A DNA stretch of 64,000 bases from Endosaccharibacter trunci (GCA_024515975.1 JAMSKV010000001.1:434001-498000), one strand, 5' to 3'; positions 21,544 through 30,162 are shown, numbered from the stretch's first letter. The notes: generated by a model from the letters alone, not told the origin. Numbers and translations: made by a program.

Positions 21544-21942
21544 ATGTCCGCCTGGTCCCCTCGTATCCTCAGCCTGCTGCGCATCGTGGCAGCACTCCTG
21601 TTCATGGAGCATGGGCTGATGAAGCTGTTCCATTTCCCGATCGCGCAGCCCGGTGTTCCCGACCCGCTGCCCACGTTGCTCGTGGTCGCGGCGGTGATCG
21701 AGATCGCGTTCGGCATCCTGCTGACGCTCGGGCTGTTCACGCGCGCGGCCGGGTTCATCGCCTCCGGCGAGATGGCGGCGGCCTATTTCCTGTTCCATCT
21801 GCCGGCCGGTTTCTGGCCGGGCGTGAACGGGGGCAGCGAGGCGATCCTCTACTGCTTCATCTTCTTCTATCTGGTCTTCGCCGGTCCCGGGGCGTGGAGC
21901 ATCGACGCTCTACGCGCGGCGGGCAGGGTCGATCGCAAATAG
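21544..21942 (+). CDS. DoxX family membrane protein
   Basis: A 132-residue integral membrane protein with four hydrophobic segments. LLRIVAALLFMEHGLMKLFHFP is the DoxX signature and TLLVVAAVIEIAFGILLTLGLFTR follows. DoxX relatives often accompany redox or aromatic-stress genes and in some bacteria form membrane-associated oxidoreductase complexes. Here it is downstream of the extradiol dioxygenase. AGGAAAACAC precedes ATG 21544. Its specific activity is unknown. Confidence 0.88.
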   Translation: MSAWSPRILSLLRIVAALLFMEHGLMKLFHFPIAQPGVPDPLPTLLVVAAVIEIAFGILLTLGLFTRAAGFIASGEMAAAYFLFHLPAGFWPGVNGGSEAILYCFIFFYLVFAGPGAWSIDALRAAGRVDRK

Positions 21943-21949
21943 GCTTCGT

Positions 21950-21982
21950 GAATGGGCCGGTATCCACTCCGGCCCGCATTCG
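21950..21982 (+). terminator. Hairpin after doxX
   Basis: GGGCCGG (21954-21960) pairs with CCGGCCC (21969-21975), extended by GAAT/ATTC across a small bulge. No T-tract follows, so termination is only likely, not certain. Confidence 0.45.
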
Positions 21983-22033
21983 CGCCCACGCCGTCGTACC
22001 CGTCGTGAGCGTCGCCCCGACCGGTTGGCGACG

Positions 22034-22285
22034 CTACCAGCGCTGATAGGTTCGGTTCCGGTTCCAGAGGTAAAGTCCGCCGACCACGAGCACAGTCAGC
22101 AAGACGATCTCGCCCAGGCTGAGATGGCGCAGCAGACGGAAGATCATGCCGTAGATCAGCCCATGGACGATCGAGGAGATCACCATGTGGCCGATCCACG
22201 ACCAGCCCCCGAAGCCGTGATGCAGGCCGTAGCCGCCGCCATAGGCGTGGTGCCAGCTCGTGGCGATGAGTTCGGGAGCGCGCAT
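22034..22285 (-). CDS. Small predicted membrane protein
   Basis: An 83-residue protein that I do not recognise. The N-terminal part is His/Gly-rich (SWHHAYGGGYGLHHGFGGWSWIGH), followed by two hydrophobic stretches (MVISSIVHGLIYGMIFRLL and LGEIVLLTVLVVGGLYLWN) and a short basic tail. It begins 10 bases after the stop of the upstream frameshifted gene, so the pair is probably one transcript. The GG/His-rich N-terminus could bind metal, but this is speculation. Confidence 0.6.
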   Translation of the reverse strand: MRAPELIATSWHHAYGGGYGLHHGFGGWSWIGHMVISSIVHGLIYGMIFRLLRHLSLGEIVLLTVLVVGGLYLWNRNRTYQRW

Positions 22286-22295
22286 CGCCGATCGG

Positions 22296-22794
22296 TCAGA
22301 AGATCTTGTTGATCAGGTCGTCGCCGATGCCGAAGCCGGCCCCGGTCTCGATCGCCCGCCCGAAACTGGAATTGAGGAACGAGCTGAACATGCCGCCGCC
22401 CTGCGGCGCCTGGGGCGCGTAGCCAGGCTGTGGCGCATAGCCCCCCCTGGGGCTGCGGCGGGGGGAAGGAGGGCTGCCCCCAGTTGTTTGGGGCCTGATT
22501 GTTCTGGATCTGATTGTTCTGCGGCTGGCCGCCGGAAAACCCGCCGCCGTAGCTGTTCTGCGCCTCGTTGGCGACGAAGCCGTGAATCGCCTGGAGCAGA
22601 GTGTTCATCTGGTCCTGCTCGCTCTTGAACGAGATCGCCAGTTCGCGCAGGTCGAGGAACCATTCGCGGGCCTGCTGGTCCCCGCTCTGCGCCGCGGCCT
22701 GCAGCTTGCCGCCGAGCGTCTGCAACGCCTGCACGGTCTGCTGCGATTGCCCCTGCAACTGTCCGAATTGCTGCTCGATCGTCTGCACGTCCAC
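22296..22794 (-). pseudogene. Helical/low-complexity protein with frameshift in a G7 tract
   Basis: From GTG 22794 (GGAGA about 7 bases upstream) the frame gives VDVQTIEQQFGQLQGQSQQ and a helical, Gln-rich 80-residue region, then a Gly/Asn/Pro/Gln-rich linker ending PPPQPQGG. There the reading frame is lost in a run of seven Gs (plus-strand C's 22441-22447). Removing one G restores GYAPQPGYAPQAP…GGGMFSSFLNSSFGRAIET and ends …DDLINKIF with a TGA at 22296. Thus the intact protein would be about 165 residues. A homopolymer error in the sequence, a real mutation, or slippage-based phase variation could explain it. Family not recognised. Confidence 0.65.
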
Positions 22795-22989
22795 GATACA
22801 TCTCCGTTCCCGGACGGCGAGCCTAGCACGCATGCAGGAGCCGGGCAGGCCGAGCCCGATTAAGCTTTCGTCAGTTCGGCGTTCGACACGGCGGTCGCCA
22901 AACTCCCGATCATCGCGCCCTTCTGCCGCGCCCTCGCCCCGCATGCGCGCCGGTTTCCGCCGGGCGCCGTTTGGGCTAGCCTCCGCCTC

Positions 22990-24594
22990 ATGTCCGCTGA
23001 CCTCCGAACCTTCAATTCCGCGTCGATCCCGGGGCCCTTGCCGAAAGCTTGGCCGTTCGAGGAGGCGGCCAAGCTGGCAGCGCGCATGGAAGGGAAGAGC
23101 GCGGATGCGGTGCCTCTGCTCGAGACCGGCTACGGCCCGTCCGGCCTGCCGCATATCGGCACGTTCGGCGAAGTCGCCCGCACGTCCTGGGTGCGCCAAG
23201 CCTACACGGCGCTGACCGGCAAGCCGACGCGCCTGCTTGCCTTCAGCGACGACATGGACGGGCTGCGCAAGGTGCCGGACAACGTGCCGAACCGCGAAAT
23301 GCTGGCTGAATTCATCGGCCGGCCGTTGACGCAGGTGCCGGACCCGTTCGGCACCCATGAGAGCTTCGGCGCGCACAACAATGCCCGCCTGCGCTCGTTC
23401 CTGGACGGGTTCGGCTTCGACTACGCGTTCGCCTCCTCCACCGAGTATTACCGGTCCGGCCGGTTCGACGAGACGCTGATCCGCGTGCTCGAACGCCATG
23501 ACGAGATCGTCGCCGTGATCGCGCCGACGCTCGGCCCGGACCGGCGCGCGACCTATTCTCCCGTGCTGCCGATCCATCCCGAAACCGGCATCGTCATGCA
23601 GGTGGCGATCGAGCGCATCGACGTCGCCGCCGGCACGGTGACGTGGCGCGACGAGGGTGGTCGCGCGTTCGAGACGCCCGTGCGCGGCGGCGGTGCCAAG
23701 CTGCAATGGAAGGCGGACTGGGCCATGCGCTGGGCGGCGCTTGGCGTGGATTACGAGATGTCGGGCAAGGACCTGATCGACAGCGTGCGCCTGTCGTCCA
23801 GGATCTGCCGGGTGCTGGGCGCCGAGCCGCCGGTCAACCTGACCTACGAGCTGTTCCTGGATCAGAACGGCCAGAAGATCAGCAAGTCCAAGGGCAACGG
23901 CATATCGGTCGAGGAGTGGCTGCGTTATGCGCCGCCGGAATCCCTGGCGCAGTTCATGTTCAACCAGCCCACGCGCGCCAAGCGCCTGTTCTTCGACGTC
24001 ATTCCGCGCGCCGCCGACGAGTATCTGACCAATCGCGCCAAGGCTGCCGAACAGAACGCCGCCCAGGAGCCCGCCCTGCGCGCCAATCCGGCCTGGTTCA
24101 TCGATGCCGGACGCGTCGCCGAGGCCACGCCGCCGGTCTCGTTCGGAATGCTCCTGAACCTCGCCTCGGTCGCCAATGCCGATAATCCGGAGGTGCTGTG
24201 GGGCTTCCTGGAGCGCTACCAGCCCGGGATTTCACCGGAGAGCGACCCGCTTCTGGCGCGCCTGGTCGAGCATGCGGTGCATTACTACGGCGATTTCGTG
24301 CGTCCGACGAAGAGCTTTCGCGCCCCGGACCAGAACGAGCGCGCGGCCCTCGCCGATCTGGCCGAGATGCTGAAGGGCGCCGAACCCGGCACGTCGGCGG
24401 ACGCGCTGCAGAACATGGTGTTCGAGGTGGGCAAGCGTCACGACTTCCCGGAGCTGCGCCGTTGGTTCGGCTGCCTCTACGAGGTGCTTCTCGGCCAGAC
24501 CGAAGGGCCGCGCTTCGGAATCTTCATTGCCCTCTACGGCGTGGCCGAGACGGTGGCACTGATCGAGGCCGCGCTGCTCAGGCCGGACGCCTAG
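22990..24594 (+). CDS. lysK: Class I lysyl-tRNA synthetase
   Basis: Charges tRNA-Lys. This is the archaeal-type class I enzyme that replaces class II LysRS in many alphaproteobacteria. The HIGH-like signature is GYGPSGLPHIGTFGEVART near residues 46-64 and the KMSKS-like loop is QKISKSKGNG near 300. The 534 residues match the family. The C-terminal helical domain (DFPELRRWFGCLYEVLLGQTEGPRFG) is typical. It is directly upstream of the MprF-like gene (28 bp gap), which is notable because MprF enzymes use lysyl-tRNA as donor. Confidence 0.96.
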   Translation: MSADLRTFNSASIPGPLPKAWPFEEAAKLAARMEGKSADAVPLLETGYGPSGLPHIGTFGEVARTSWVRQAYTALTGKPTRLLAFSDDMDGLRKVPDNVPNREMLAEFIGRPLTQVPDPFGTHESFGAHNNARLRSFLDGFGFDYAFASSTEYYRSGRFDETLIRVLERHDEIVAVIAPTLGPDRRATYSPVLPIHPETGIVMQVAIERIDVAAGTVTWRDEGGRAFETPVRGGGAKLQWKADWAMRWAALGVDYEMSGKDLIDSVRLSSRICRVLGAEPPVNLTYELFLDQNGQKISKSKGNGISVEEWLRYAPPESLAQFMFNQPTRAKRLFFDVIPRAADEYLTNRAKAAEQNAAQEPALRANPAWFIDAGRVAEATPPVSFGMLLNLASVANADNPEVLWGFLERYQPGISPESDPLLARLVEHAVHYYGDFVRPTKSFRAPDQNERAALADLAEMLKGAEPGTSADALQNMVFEVGKRHDFPELRRWFGCLYEVLLGQTEGPRFGIFIALYGVAETVALIEAALLRPDA

Positions 24595-24622
24595 AGAGCA
24601 TCAGGCGGGAGCGGACGCCACC

Positions 24623-26776
24623 ATGCGCTCCGATCTCGATCGGAAATCCGTTCTTGCTCCGGATGGCATGCCCCTGGGCGACGGCGGCGGCGCGTCCCTG
24701 CCCGATTGCCGCCCCGAGCCCGACGGCGCGCCGTCCCGGCTGAAGCGGCTTCTCGGCCTGCTGCCGCCGATGCTCGGGCTGTTCCTGCTCGTGGGGGCGA
24801 TCTACGCCGTCCATAACGAGTTCCGGCATCTCTCGCCGGGCCGCATCCGCGCGACGCTGGGCGAGATCCCGTCGCGCGCCCTGCTGCTCTCGGCCGGCTT
24901 CACCCTGCTGTCCTATTTCGTGCTGTCGTTCTACGACCGTCTCGCCGTCCTGCATGTGGGGCGGCGGCTGAGCTTCGGCCGCACCGCTTTCGCCGCCTTC
25001 TGCTCCTATGTGCTGTCGCACAATCTGGGCTTCGCCGCGATCTCCGGCGCTGCCGTGCGGTTCCGTCTTTATGGGAGCTGGGGCCTGAAGCCGCTCGAGA
25101 TCACCCGCATCATCGCTTTCTGTTCCGTCACCTACCTTCTCGGCGCCTGTGCGCTGGTCGGCGGGGTGTTGCTGCTGGAACCGAGCGCGCTTTCGGCGCT
25201 GAACGCGCATCTGCCCAGAGGAGCGATGGCGTTTGTCGGCGTCGCCGCCTGGGCGGTGGTGTTCGCCTATGTCGGTTTGTCCGCGCGCTTTCCGTCCGTG
25301 CGGCTGTGGCGCTGGACCGTGCCCCTGCCTGGCGTGGCGATGGCGATCGGTCAGGTGGTGGTGTCGGCGCTCGACGTCGCTGCGACGGCGGCGATCGCCT
25401 ACGCCTTGCTGCCAGCCGGGATCGGCCTCAGCTATCCGGCTTTCCTGGCCATCTACATCGCCTGCTACAGCGCCGGCCTGCTGGCCAGCGTGCCGGGTGG
25501 GCTCGGCGTGTTCGACGGCGCGATGGTGCTGGGATTGTCGCCGTTCGTGTCCGCAGCGGACGCGGTCGCCACCATCCTCGTGTTTCGGCTGTACTACTAC
25601 ATCCTTCCTCTGTTCCTGGCCGGGCTGTTGTTCGCTGGGCACGAGCTGTTCCTGCGCGGCGACAGCCTGCTCGCGGCCCGCACCGGCGTGGAGCGCGCGG
25701 CGCCCCCGCGCCCGTCGCTGGCGGTCCGCGAAACGGAGGCGGATTTCTCCGTCACCGCGGCGACCGGCGCGGTGATTCTATGCGGGGCGATGCTGATCGC
25801 GACGGGAATGTTCCATCGCGCACCGGACGATCTGACGCTGCTGATCCCCACGCTCGGGCCGGCCGGGCCGGACGGGCTGCTCGGCGGCGATCCGGTGGGC
25901 GCCTTCACGCGCGGCATCGAGGCCGTCGGCGATTACGTGCTGTCGCTGATCGGCGCGGTGCTGATCGGGTTGGCGATCGGCCTGTCGCAGCGTGTGACCC
26001 TGGCCTGGGGCGCCACCCTGGTCTGCCTCAGCACCGCCGCGGCGCTCGCGGCCCTGCGCGGCCTGCCGCTGGAGATTCCGGCCGTGCTGATCCTGGCGGC
26101 CCTGGCGATCGCGCCGTTCCGCTCGTCCTACTACCGCCACGCCAGGGTGCTCAGCGAACCTCTGGCACCGGCCACGATGGTGCCGCTGCTGCTTCTGGTC
26201 GTGTCGCTGCTGATCCTGTCGCGTCTGGAGCCGGGTGTCAGCGCGACCGGCGCGCGCGGCTGGCTCCCGCTGATTCTCGCCAACCATGTGCCGACGCATC
26301 GGCGCGTGTCCACCGCGCTGGCGGTGCTGGTCGGCCTCGTGGCGCTGGGCCGCCTGGTCCGGCCGGGGCACGTGTCCGCGCTGCCGTTTTCCGGCGAGCC
26401 CGGCGCGCGCTGGTTGCAGCTTGCGGTCGAGGCGGGGGGGAGCCTCGATGCGCGCGGCGTGGACGGGCTGATGGCCGGGGAAACCGGCCGTGCCCTGATC
26501 GCCTTCCGGCGCGAACGGGGGGTGCTGATCGGTCTGGGTGATCCGCTCGGCGCCCCCGCGGACCGGGTGTCGGCGATCTGGCGCCTGCGGGACCTGGCGC
26601 TGGAGGAACAGCGCGCGCCCGTGTTCTGGCGTGTCGGGCCGGAATTGCTGCCGGTCTATGCCGATCTCGGTCTGGTGTCCTGGCCGCTGGACGAGACCAA
26701 CACCTCGTTCCTGTGCTGCGCAGCCGAACGCGGCGAGCAGTTGCTCGCCCGGTTCGAACGCCTATCCCAGACCTAG
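24623..26776 (+). CDS. MprF-like membrane protein with truncated synthase domain
   Basis: A 717-residue protein. The first 520 or so residues carry about 12-14 membrane segments of the lysyl-phosphatidylglycerol flippase/synthase TM region, with landmarks SYFVLSFYDRLAVLHVGR, FAAISGAAVRFRLY and LLASVPGGLGVFDG. From about 590 a cytoplasmic DUF2156-like part starts (GALIAFRRERGVLIGLGDPLG-like, …FWRVGPELLPVYADLGL) but ends about 30 residues later. Complete MprF proteins are about 850 residues and continue with the second GNAT-like half that holds much of the tRNA/lipid site. No continuation exists downstream in any frame. Thus flipping may persist, while lysyl transfer is doubtful. Close linkage to lysK suggests an ancestral functional pair. 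Confidence 0.8.
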   Translation: MRSDLDRKSVLAPDGMPLGDGGGASLPDCRPEPDGAPSRLKRLLGLLPPMLGLFLLVGAIYAVHNEFRHLSPGRIRATLGEIPSRALLLSAGFTLLSYFVLSFYDRLAVLHVGRRLSFGRTAFAAFCSYVLSHNLGFAAISGAAVRFRLYGSWGLKPLEITRIIAFCSVTYLLGACALVGGVLLLEPSALSALNAHLPRGAMAFVGVAAWAVVFAYVGLSARFPSVRLWRWTVPLPGVAMAIGQVVVSALDVAATAAIAYALLPAGIGLSYPAFLAIYIACYSAGLLASVPGGLGVFDGAMVLGLSPFVSAADAVATILVFRLYYYILPLFLAGLLFAGHELFLRGDSLLAARTGVERAAPPRPSLAVRETEADFSVTAATGAVILCGAMLIATGMFHRAPDDLTLLIPTLGPAGPDGLLGGDPVGAFTRGIEAVGDYVLSLIGAVLIGLAIGLSQRVTLAWGATLVCLSTAAALAALRGLPLEIPAVLILAALAIAPFRSSYYRHARVLSEPLAPATMVPLLLLVVSLLILSRLEPGVSATGARGWLPLILANHVPTHRRVSTALAVLVGLVALGRLVRPGHVSALPFSGEPGARWLQLAVEAGGSLDARGVDGLMAGETGRALIAFRRERGVLIGLGDPLGAPADRVSAIWRLRDLALEEQRAPVFWRVGPELLPVYADLGLVSWPLDETNTSFLCCAAERGEQLLARFERLSQT

Positions 26777-26905
26777 GCGCGTCTGCGTTCCGCGCCGGAC
26801 ACTGCGACATCTGCGCAACGGCGGGACATCGGAATGCGGAACGCGCCGAACCCTGGCGCCTGTGCGCGCTTTCACGATTTCAAGGAAATCGCGAAGGAAT
26901 CCACC

Positions 26906-27163
26906 ATGTCCATTCTCGCCTGGATCGTGCTCGGACTGATCGCCGGCTTCATCGGCAGCAAGATCGTCAACAAGAGCGGGGAAGGTCTCGTTCTCGATAT
27001 CGTGCTGGGAATCGTCGGCGCGCTGGTCGGGGGCTTCATCTTCACAGCTTTCGGCGGCAGCCACGTCACTGGCCTCAACGTCTACAGCCTTGTCGTCGCC
27101 GTGATCGGCACCATCGTGGTGCTCGTCGTCTATCATGCCTTGTTCGGACGTCGCTCTCTTTGA
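26906..27163 (+). CDS. GlsB/YeaQ/YmgE family membrane protein
   Basis: An 85-residue protein, formerly called transglycosylase-associated, with three hydrophobic helices: MSILAWIVLGLIAGFIGSKIV, LDIVLGIVGALVGGFIFTAF and VYSLVVAVIGTIVVLVVYHALF. The GSKI and GIVGALVGG motifs are family marks. These proteins are often stress induced and of unclear function. GAAGGA lies 7 bases before ATG 26906; a longer reading from 26834 adds no family sequence. Followed by its own hairpin. Confidence 0.9.
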   Translation: MSILAWIVLGLIAGFIGSKIVNKSGEGLVLDIVLGIVGALVGGFIFTAFGGSHVTGLNVYSLVVAVIGTIVVLVVYHALFGRRSL

Positions 27164-27169
27164 AAGCCG

Positions 27170-27200
27170 GGCGGGGCGGATGGCCCCGCCTCTGTCTTTC
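27170..27200 (+). terminator. Terminator after the GlsB-like gene
   Basis: GGCGGGGC (27170-27177) pairs with GCCCCGCC (27183-27190), then TCTGTCTTTC. Confidence 0.7.
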
Positions 27201-27253
27201 ACGGGCGATGAGGTCTGCTTGCCGGCATGAGTGCCAGCAATGGTGTCTGCCAA

Positions 27254-27276
27254 CACCCGGATCGGTCGTCCGGGTG
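27254..27276. repeat. Perfect 8-bp inverted repeat upstream of srpA-like gene
   Basis: CACCCGGA (27254-27261) and TCCGGGTG (27269-27276) around a 7-base loop, 150 bases before the next start. No T-run follows. It could be an operator or a second hairpin ending the preceding transcript. Confidence 0.45.
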
Positions 27277-27425
27277 CCGGGCGCGGCAACGGCGTCTGCA
27301 TGCCGCCGCGGAAACAATGCCGGTTCCGTCAGGGCAAAGGTTCAAATTCCACCGCGACGTACCGAACACGTTGCATTCCCGGCACCATCCTAGCAAAGCT
27401 GTTCTGCGCAAGATGGAAACGTTCG

Positions 27426-28502
27426 ATGCCTCCTGAACCACGTCCGCCCGGTCGCGCCCCGATCGCGCCGCTCGCCGGAATCGCCGCCGTCGTCGTCGTG
27501 CTCGGCGGCGCCTTCGCCTATGCCGGAGGCTTCCTCTCGCCTTCGCGCCTCTCGCCCGTGAAGCTGGTGAACGCGTTCGGCCAGCCAGCCTCTGATGCTC
27601 TCGGCCATCGCCGCAACCATGCCAAGGGCATCTGCTTCACGGGGCGGTTCGACTCCAGCGGACAGGCCGCCGCGATCAGCCGCGCCGCGCTGTTCGCAGC
27701 CGGCGCCTCCGCCCCCGTGATCGGCCGCTTCAACCTCGGGACGCCGGTATTCGCGTCGCCGGACGACAGCGTGCGCGTGCGCGGCATGAGCATCGACATT
27801 CGCCCGAACCAGCCCGGCGAGTGGCGCAGCGCCATGATCAACGCGCCGATCTTTCCCGTGTCCACGCCGGCGGATTTCTACGCCCTTCTGCTGGCCAGCG
27901 GCTCGAAGGATCAGGGCGCGATGCCGCGTTTCATCGCCGCGCATCCTGGCTTCGCACCGTTCGGCGCCTGGGCGACCAAAGGCCCCTGGACCGGCTCCTA
28001 TGCCGAGGAGCGCTATAATGGCCTGAACAGCTTCCGCGTCACCGATCAGAGCGGCACGGTCCGTACCGTGCGCTGGTCCATGCTGCCGGCCGCTCCGGTG
28101 CAGAATGTCGATCCGGCCACGCTCAAGGACGCCGCCCCGGATGCGCTGGAAAAAGAGATCACCGATCGCGTGACGGCGGCGCCACAGCGCTGGACGCTGC
28201 AATTCACCGTCGCAGCGGAGGGCGACCCGACCGCCGATCCCAGCAAGCCCTGGCCGGCCGGACGTCAGACGATCGATGCCGGCACGCTGGTGGTCGACAA
28301 GATCGAGCCGGAAGCGGACGGTCCTTGCCGCGACATCAATTACGATCCGACCGTTCTGCCGGATGGCATGACCACCTCGGACGATCCGTTCCCGGCGGCG
28401 CGCTCGTCGGCCTATGCCGTGTCGTTCAACCGGCGCACCGCAGAAGCCGCCGACTATCCTCGCACAGAAACCTATCCTGAGACTGGGGGAACGTCGCAAT
28501 GA
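27426..28502 (+). CDS. SrpA-like catalase-related haem peroxidase, exported
   Basis: A 358-residue protein of the small catalase-related peroxidase family. A basic-hydrophobic N-terminus (PLAGIAAVVVVLGGAFAYAGGFL) anchors or exports it. The body has NAFGQPASDALGHRRNHAKGICFTGRFDSSG, with the likely distal haem histidine in the HRRNHAKG region, VIGRFNLGTPVFAS and VRGMSIDI (catalase-fold strands), and NGLNSFRVTDQSG. The catalase core is complete but without the C-terminal domains of large catalases. Its ATGA overlap with a cytochrome b561 gene is the known pairing, consistent with membrane-delivered electrons for peroxide reduction. Confidence 0.9.
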   Translation: MPPEPRPPGRAPIAPLAGIAAVVVVLGGAFAYAGGFLSPSRLSPVKLVNAFGQPASDALGHRRNHAKGICFTGRFDSSGQAAAISRAALFAAGASAPVIGRFNLGTPVFASPDDSVRVRGMSIDIRPNQPGEWRSAMINAPIFPVSTPADFYALLLASGSKDQGAMPRFIAAHPGFAPFGAWATKGPWTGSYAEERYNGLNSFRVTDQSGTVRTVRWSMLPAAPVQNVDPATLKDAAPDALEKEITDRVTAAPQRWTLQFTVAAEGDPTADPSKPWPAGRQTIDAGTLVVDKIEPEADGPCRDINYDPTVLPDGMTTSDDPFPAARSSAYAVSFNRRTAEAADYPRTETYPETGGTSQ

Positions 28503-29056
28503 GCGCCGTCATCGTCGCCACCGGCCGCTTCTCCCCGATCCAGCGTGCGCTGCACTGGCTGATGGCCCTGGCCATCCTGGCCATGCTGTTCATCGGCGTT
28601 GCGATGGTCTCGACCATTGCCCCGGCCTATCTGACGCTGGTGTCGATCCATAAACCGCTCGGGCTCGCCATCCTGCTGCTGGTGATCGCGCGGATCGTCA
28701 TCCGCCTCCGTCGCGGCGCCCCGGCTCTGCCGCGGGATCTGCCAGCACCGATGCGTCTCGCCGCGGGCCTGTCGCATCTGGCGTTCTATGGGCTGATGCT
28801 GGCCATGCCGCTGCTGGGCTGGGCGATGCTGTCTGCGGCCGATTATCCGGTGAAGGTGTTCGGCCTGACTCTGCCGCCGATCGCGCCGCACAGCGATGCG
28901 CTGCATACGCTGTTCTGGAACGCCCATCGCATACTGGCCTTCGCCTTCTTCGCTTTGGTGCTGTTGCATCTGGGCGCCGCCTTGTTCCACCTGCTGGTGC
29001 GCCGCGACGGCGTGTTCCAGGCGATGGCTCCAGGCATCGGCGAACCTGGCGCCTGA
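28499..29056 (+). CDS. Cytochrome b561
   Basis: A 185-residue four-helix membrane cytochrome. Haem-ligand histidines are in QRALHWLMAL (helix 1), SIHKPLGLAIL (helix 2), and HRILAFAFFALVLLHLGAALFH (helix 4). Matches the bacterial CybB/YceJ type, which moves electrons from quinol across the inner membrane. ATG 28499 overlaps the TGA of the srpA-like gene, so the two are translationally coupled and likely form one electron-transfer unit with the periplasmic haem peroxidase. Confidence 0.92.
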   Translation: MSAVIVATGRFSPIQRALHWLMALAILAMLFIGVAMVSTIAPAYLTLVSIHKPLGLAILLLVIARIVIRLRRGAPALPRDLPAPMRLAAGLSHLAFYGLMLAMPLLGWAMLSAADYPVKVFGLTLPPIAPHSDALHTLFWNAHRILAFAFFALVLLHLGAALFHLLVRRDGVFQAMAPGIGEPGA

Positions 29057-29071
29057 TCCGGCGTCCGCCGC

Positions 29072-29800
29072 TCAGTCGATCTCGGAGTCGTCGCCGCTGG
29101 ACACGGTGACGACGCCCTCGATCGCGGCGAGGCGCGCCACCAGATGCGACACCGGCCGCTTGCCGCGCACGCGCAGCCGCAGGCCGATGATCCCGCGCGC
29201 GGAGGGTCGCGTTTCGGCCTCGTCCTCGCCATGGTCCTCGCCCGAGAGCCGAACCTGCTCGATGGCGAAGCGCAGGCTGGTGGCGGTGACCAGGATGTCG
29301 CGCAGCAGTCCGCGCCCGTCCTGGTAGTCGAGCAGGATGTCGTGGCTGCTGCGACGCGACCGGCGCAGACGCCGCACCAGAGGCGGGAAGCCCAGCATGA
29401 TGATGAAATGCCCGGCCACTGTGACGAGCGCCAGCAGGAGCAGGCCGGCGCCGCAGGCCATGCCGATGGCCGCGGTCAGCCAGACCGAAGCCGCGGTGGT
29501 CAGGCCGCGCACGACGTCGCGCCGCATGAAGATCACCCCGCCGCCGATGAAGCCGATTCCGGACACGATCTGAGCTGCCACGCGCGACGGATCGAGCACG
29601 ACCCGCGAGGACGCCAGCACGTCGTCGAAACCGTGCTTGCTGACCAGCATGAACAGAGCGGCCGACACGCCCACCAGCGCGTAGGTGCGCACGCCCGCGC
29701 TTTTCTGCCGGATCTCGCGCTCCAGCCCGATCAGCGCCGACAGGATGAAGGCGAGCGCGAGTTCGCCGAGCTGCAACGGCCCCTGACCCGGTTCGATCAT
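29072..29800 (-). CDS. MgtC/SapB family membrane protein
   Basis: A 242-residue protein. The MgtC signature is in the N-terminal membrane half: LALAFILSALIGLEREIRQKSAGVRTYALVGVSAALF, IVSGIGFIGGGVIF and GLTTAASVWLTAAIGMACG. A soluble C-terminal ACT-like tail of about 80 residues follows. Family members affect growth at low Mg2+ and ATP synthase activity, but the physiological role outside pathogens is unclear. ATG 29800 overlaps the ridA stop. A second paralogue lies at 59.0-59.7 kb. Confidence 0.92.
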   Translation of the reverse strand: MIEPGQGPLQLGELALAFILSALIGLEREIRQKSAGVRTYALVGVSAALFMLVSKHGFDDVLASSRVVLDPSRVAAQIVSGIGFIGGGVIFMRRDVVRGLTTAASVWLTAAIGMACGAGLLLLALVTVAGHFIIMLGFPPLVRRLRRSRRSSHDILLDYQDGRGLLRDILVTATSLRFAIEQVRLSGEDHGEDEAETRPSARGIIGLRLRVRGKRPVSHLVARLAAIEGVVTVSSGDDSEID

Positions 29801-30162
29801 CGTGCGGTCGCCGCCTGGCCGGTGATCTCCACGCGCCAGCGCGGATCGGCCAGTTTCGCCTGCACCGTGATCCGCGCCGGCTTGTGCGCGGGGTCGAGCC
29901 AGCGGTCCCAGGCCCGGTTCATCGCGTCGTAATCGGCGAGATCGGCCAGGAACACCTGCATCGACAGGATCCGGCTGCGATCCGTGCCGGCTTCCGCCAG
30001 GAGCGCGTCGATCTGGGCGAGGATATCGGCCGTCTGCGCTTCGGCGTCGCCATCCGGATCGTCCGGCACCTGGCCGGCCAGATACACGACGCCGCCATGC
30101 ACCACCGCGCCGGACAGGCGGGGTTCGGGCTGCAAGCGGATGATGTCGTCGGTCTGGCTCAT
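29797..30162 (-). CDS. RidA/YjgF family protein
   Basis: A 121-residue protein of the Rid family, which hydrolyses reactive enamine/imine intermediates released by PLP enzymes. The fold is evident from VVHGGVVYLAGQVPDD, QTADILAQIDALLAEAGTDRSRIL and the C-terminal strand ARITVQAKLADPRWRVEI. The Rid arginine would be in the KPARITV segment. Since several Rid subfamilies lack deaminase activity, exact chemistry is open. It overlaps mgtC by 4 bases (ATGA). Confidence 0.9.
   Translation of the reverse strand: MSQTDDIIRLQPEPRLSGAVVHGGVVYLAGQVPDDPDGDAEAQTADILAQIDALLAEAGTDRSRILSMQVFLADLADYDAMNRAWDRWLDPAHKPARITVQAKLADPRWRVEITGQAATAR

Noticed and set aside
22860-23087. 75-codon minus-strand frame overlapping the lysK start
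   Set aside because: Arg/Ala-rich shadow of lysK and its leader; no family similarity.
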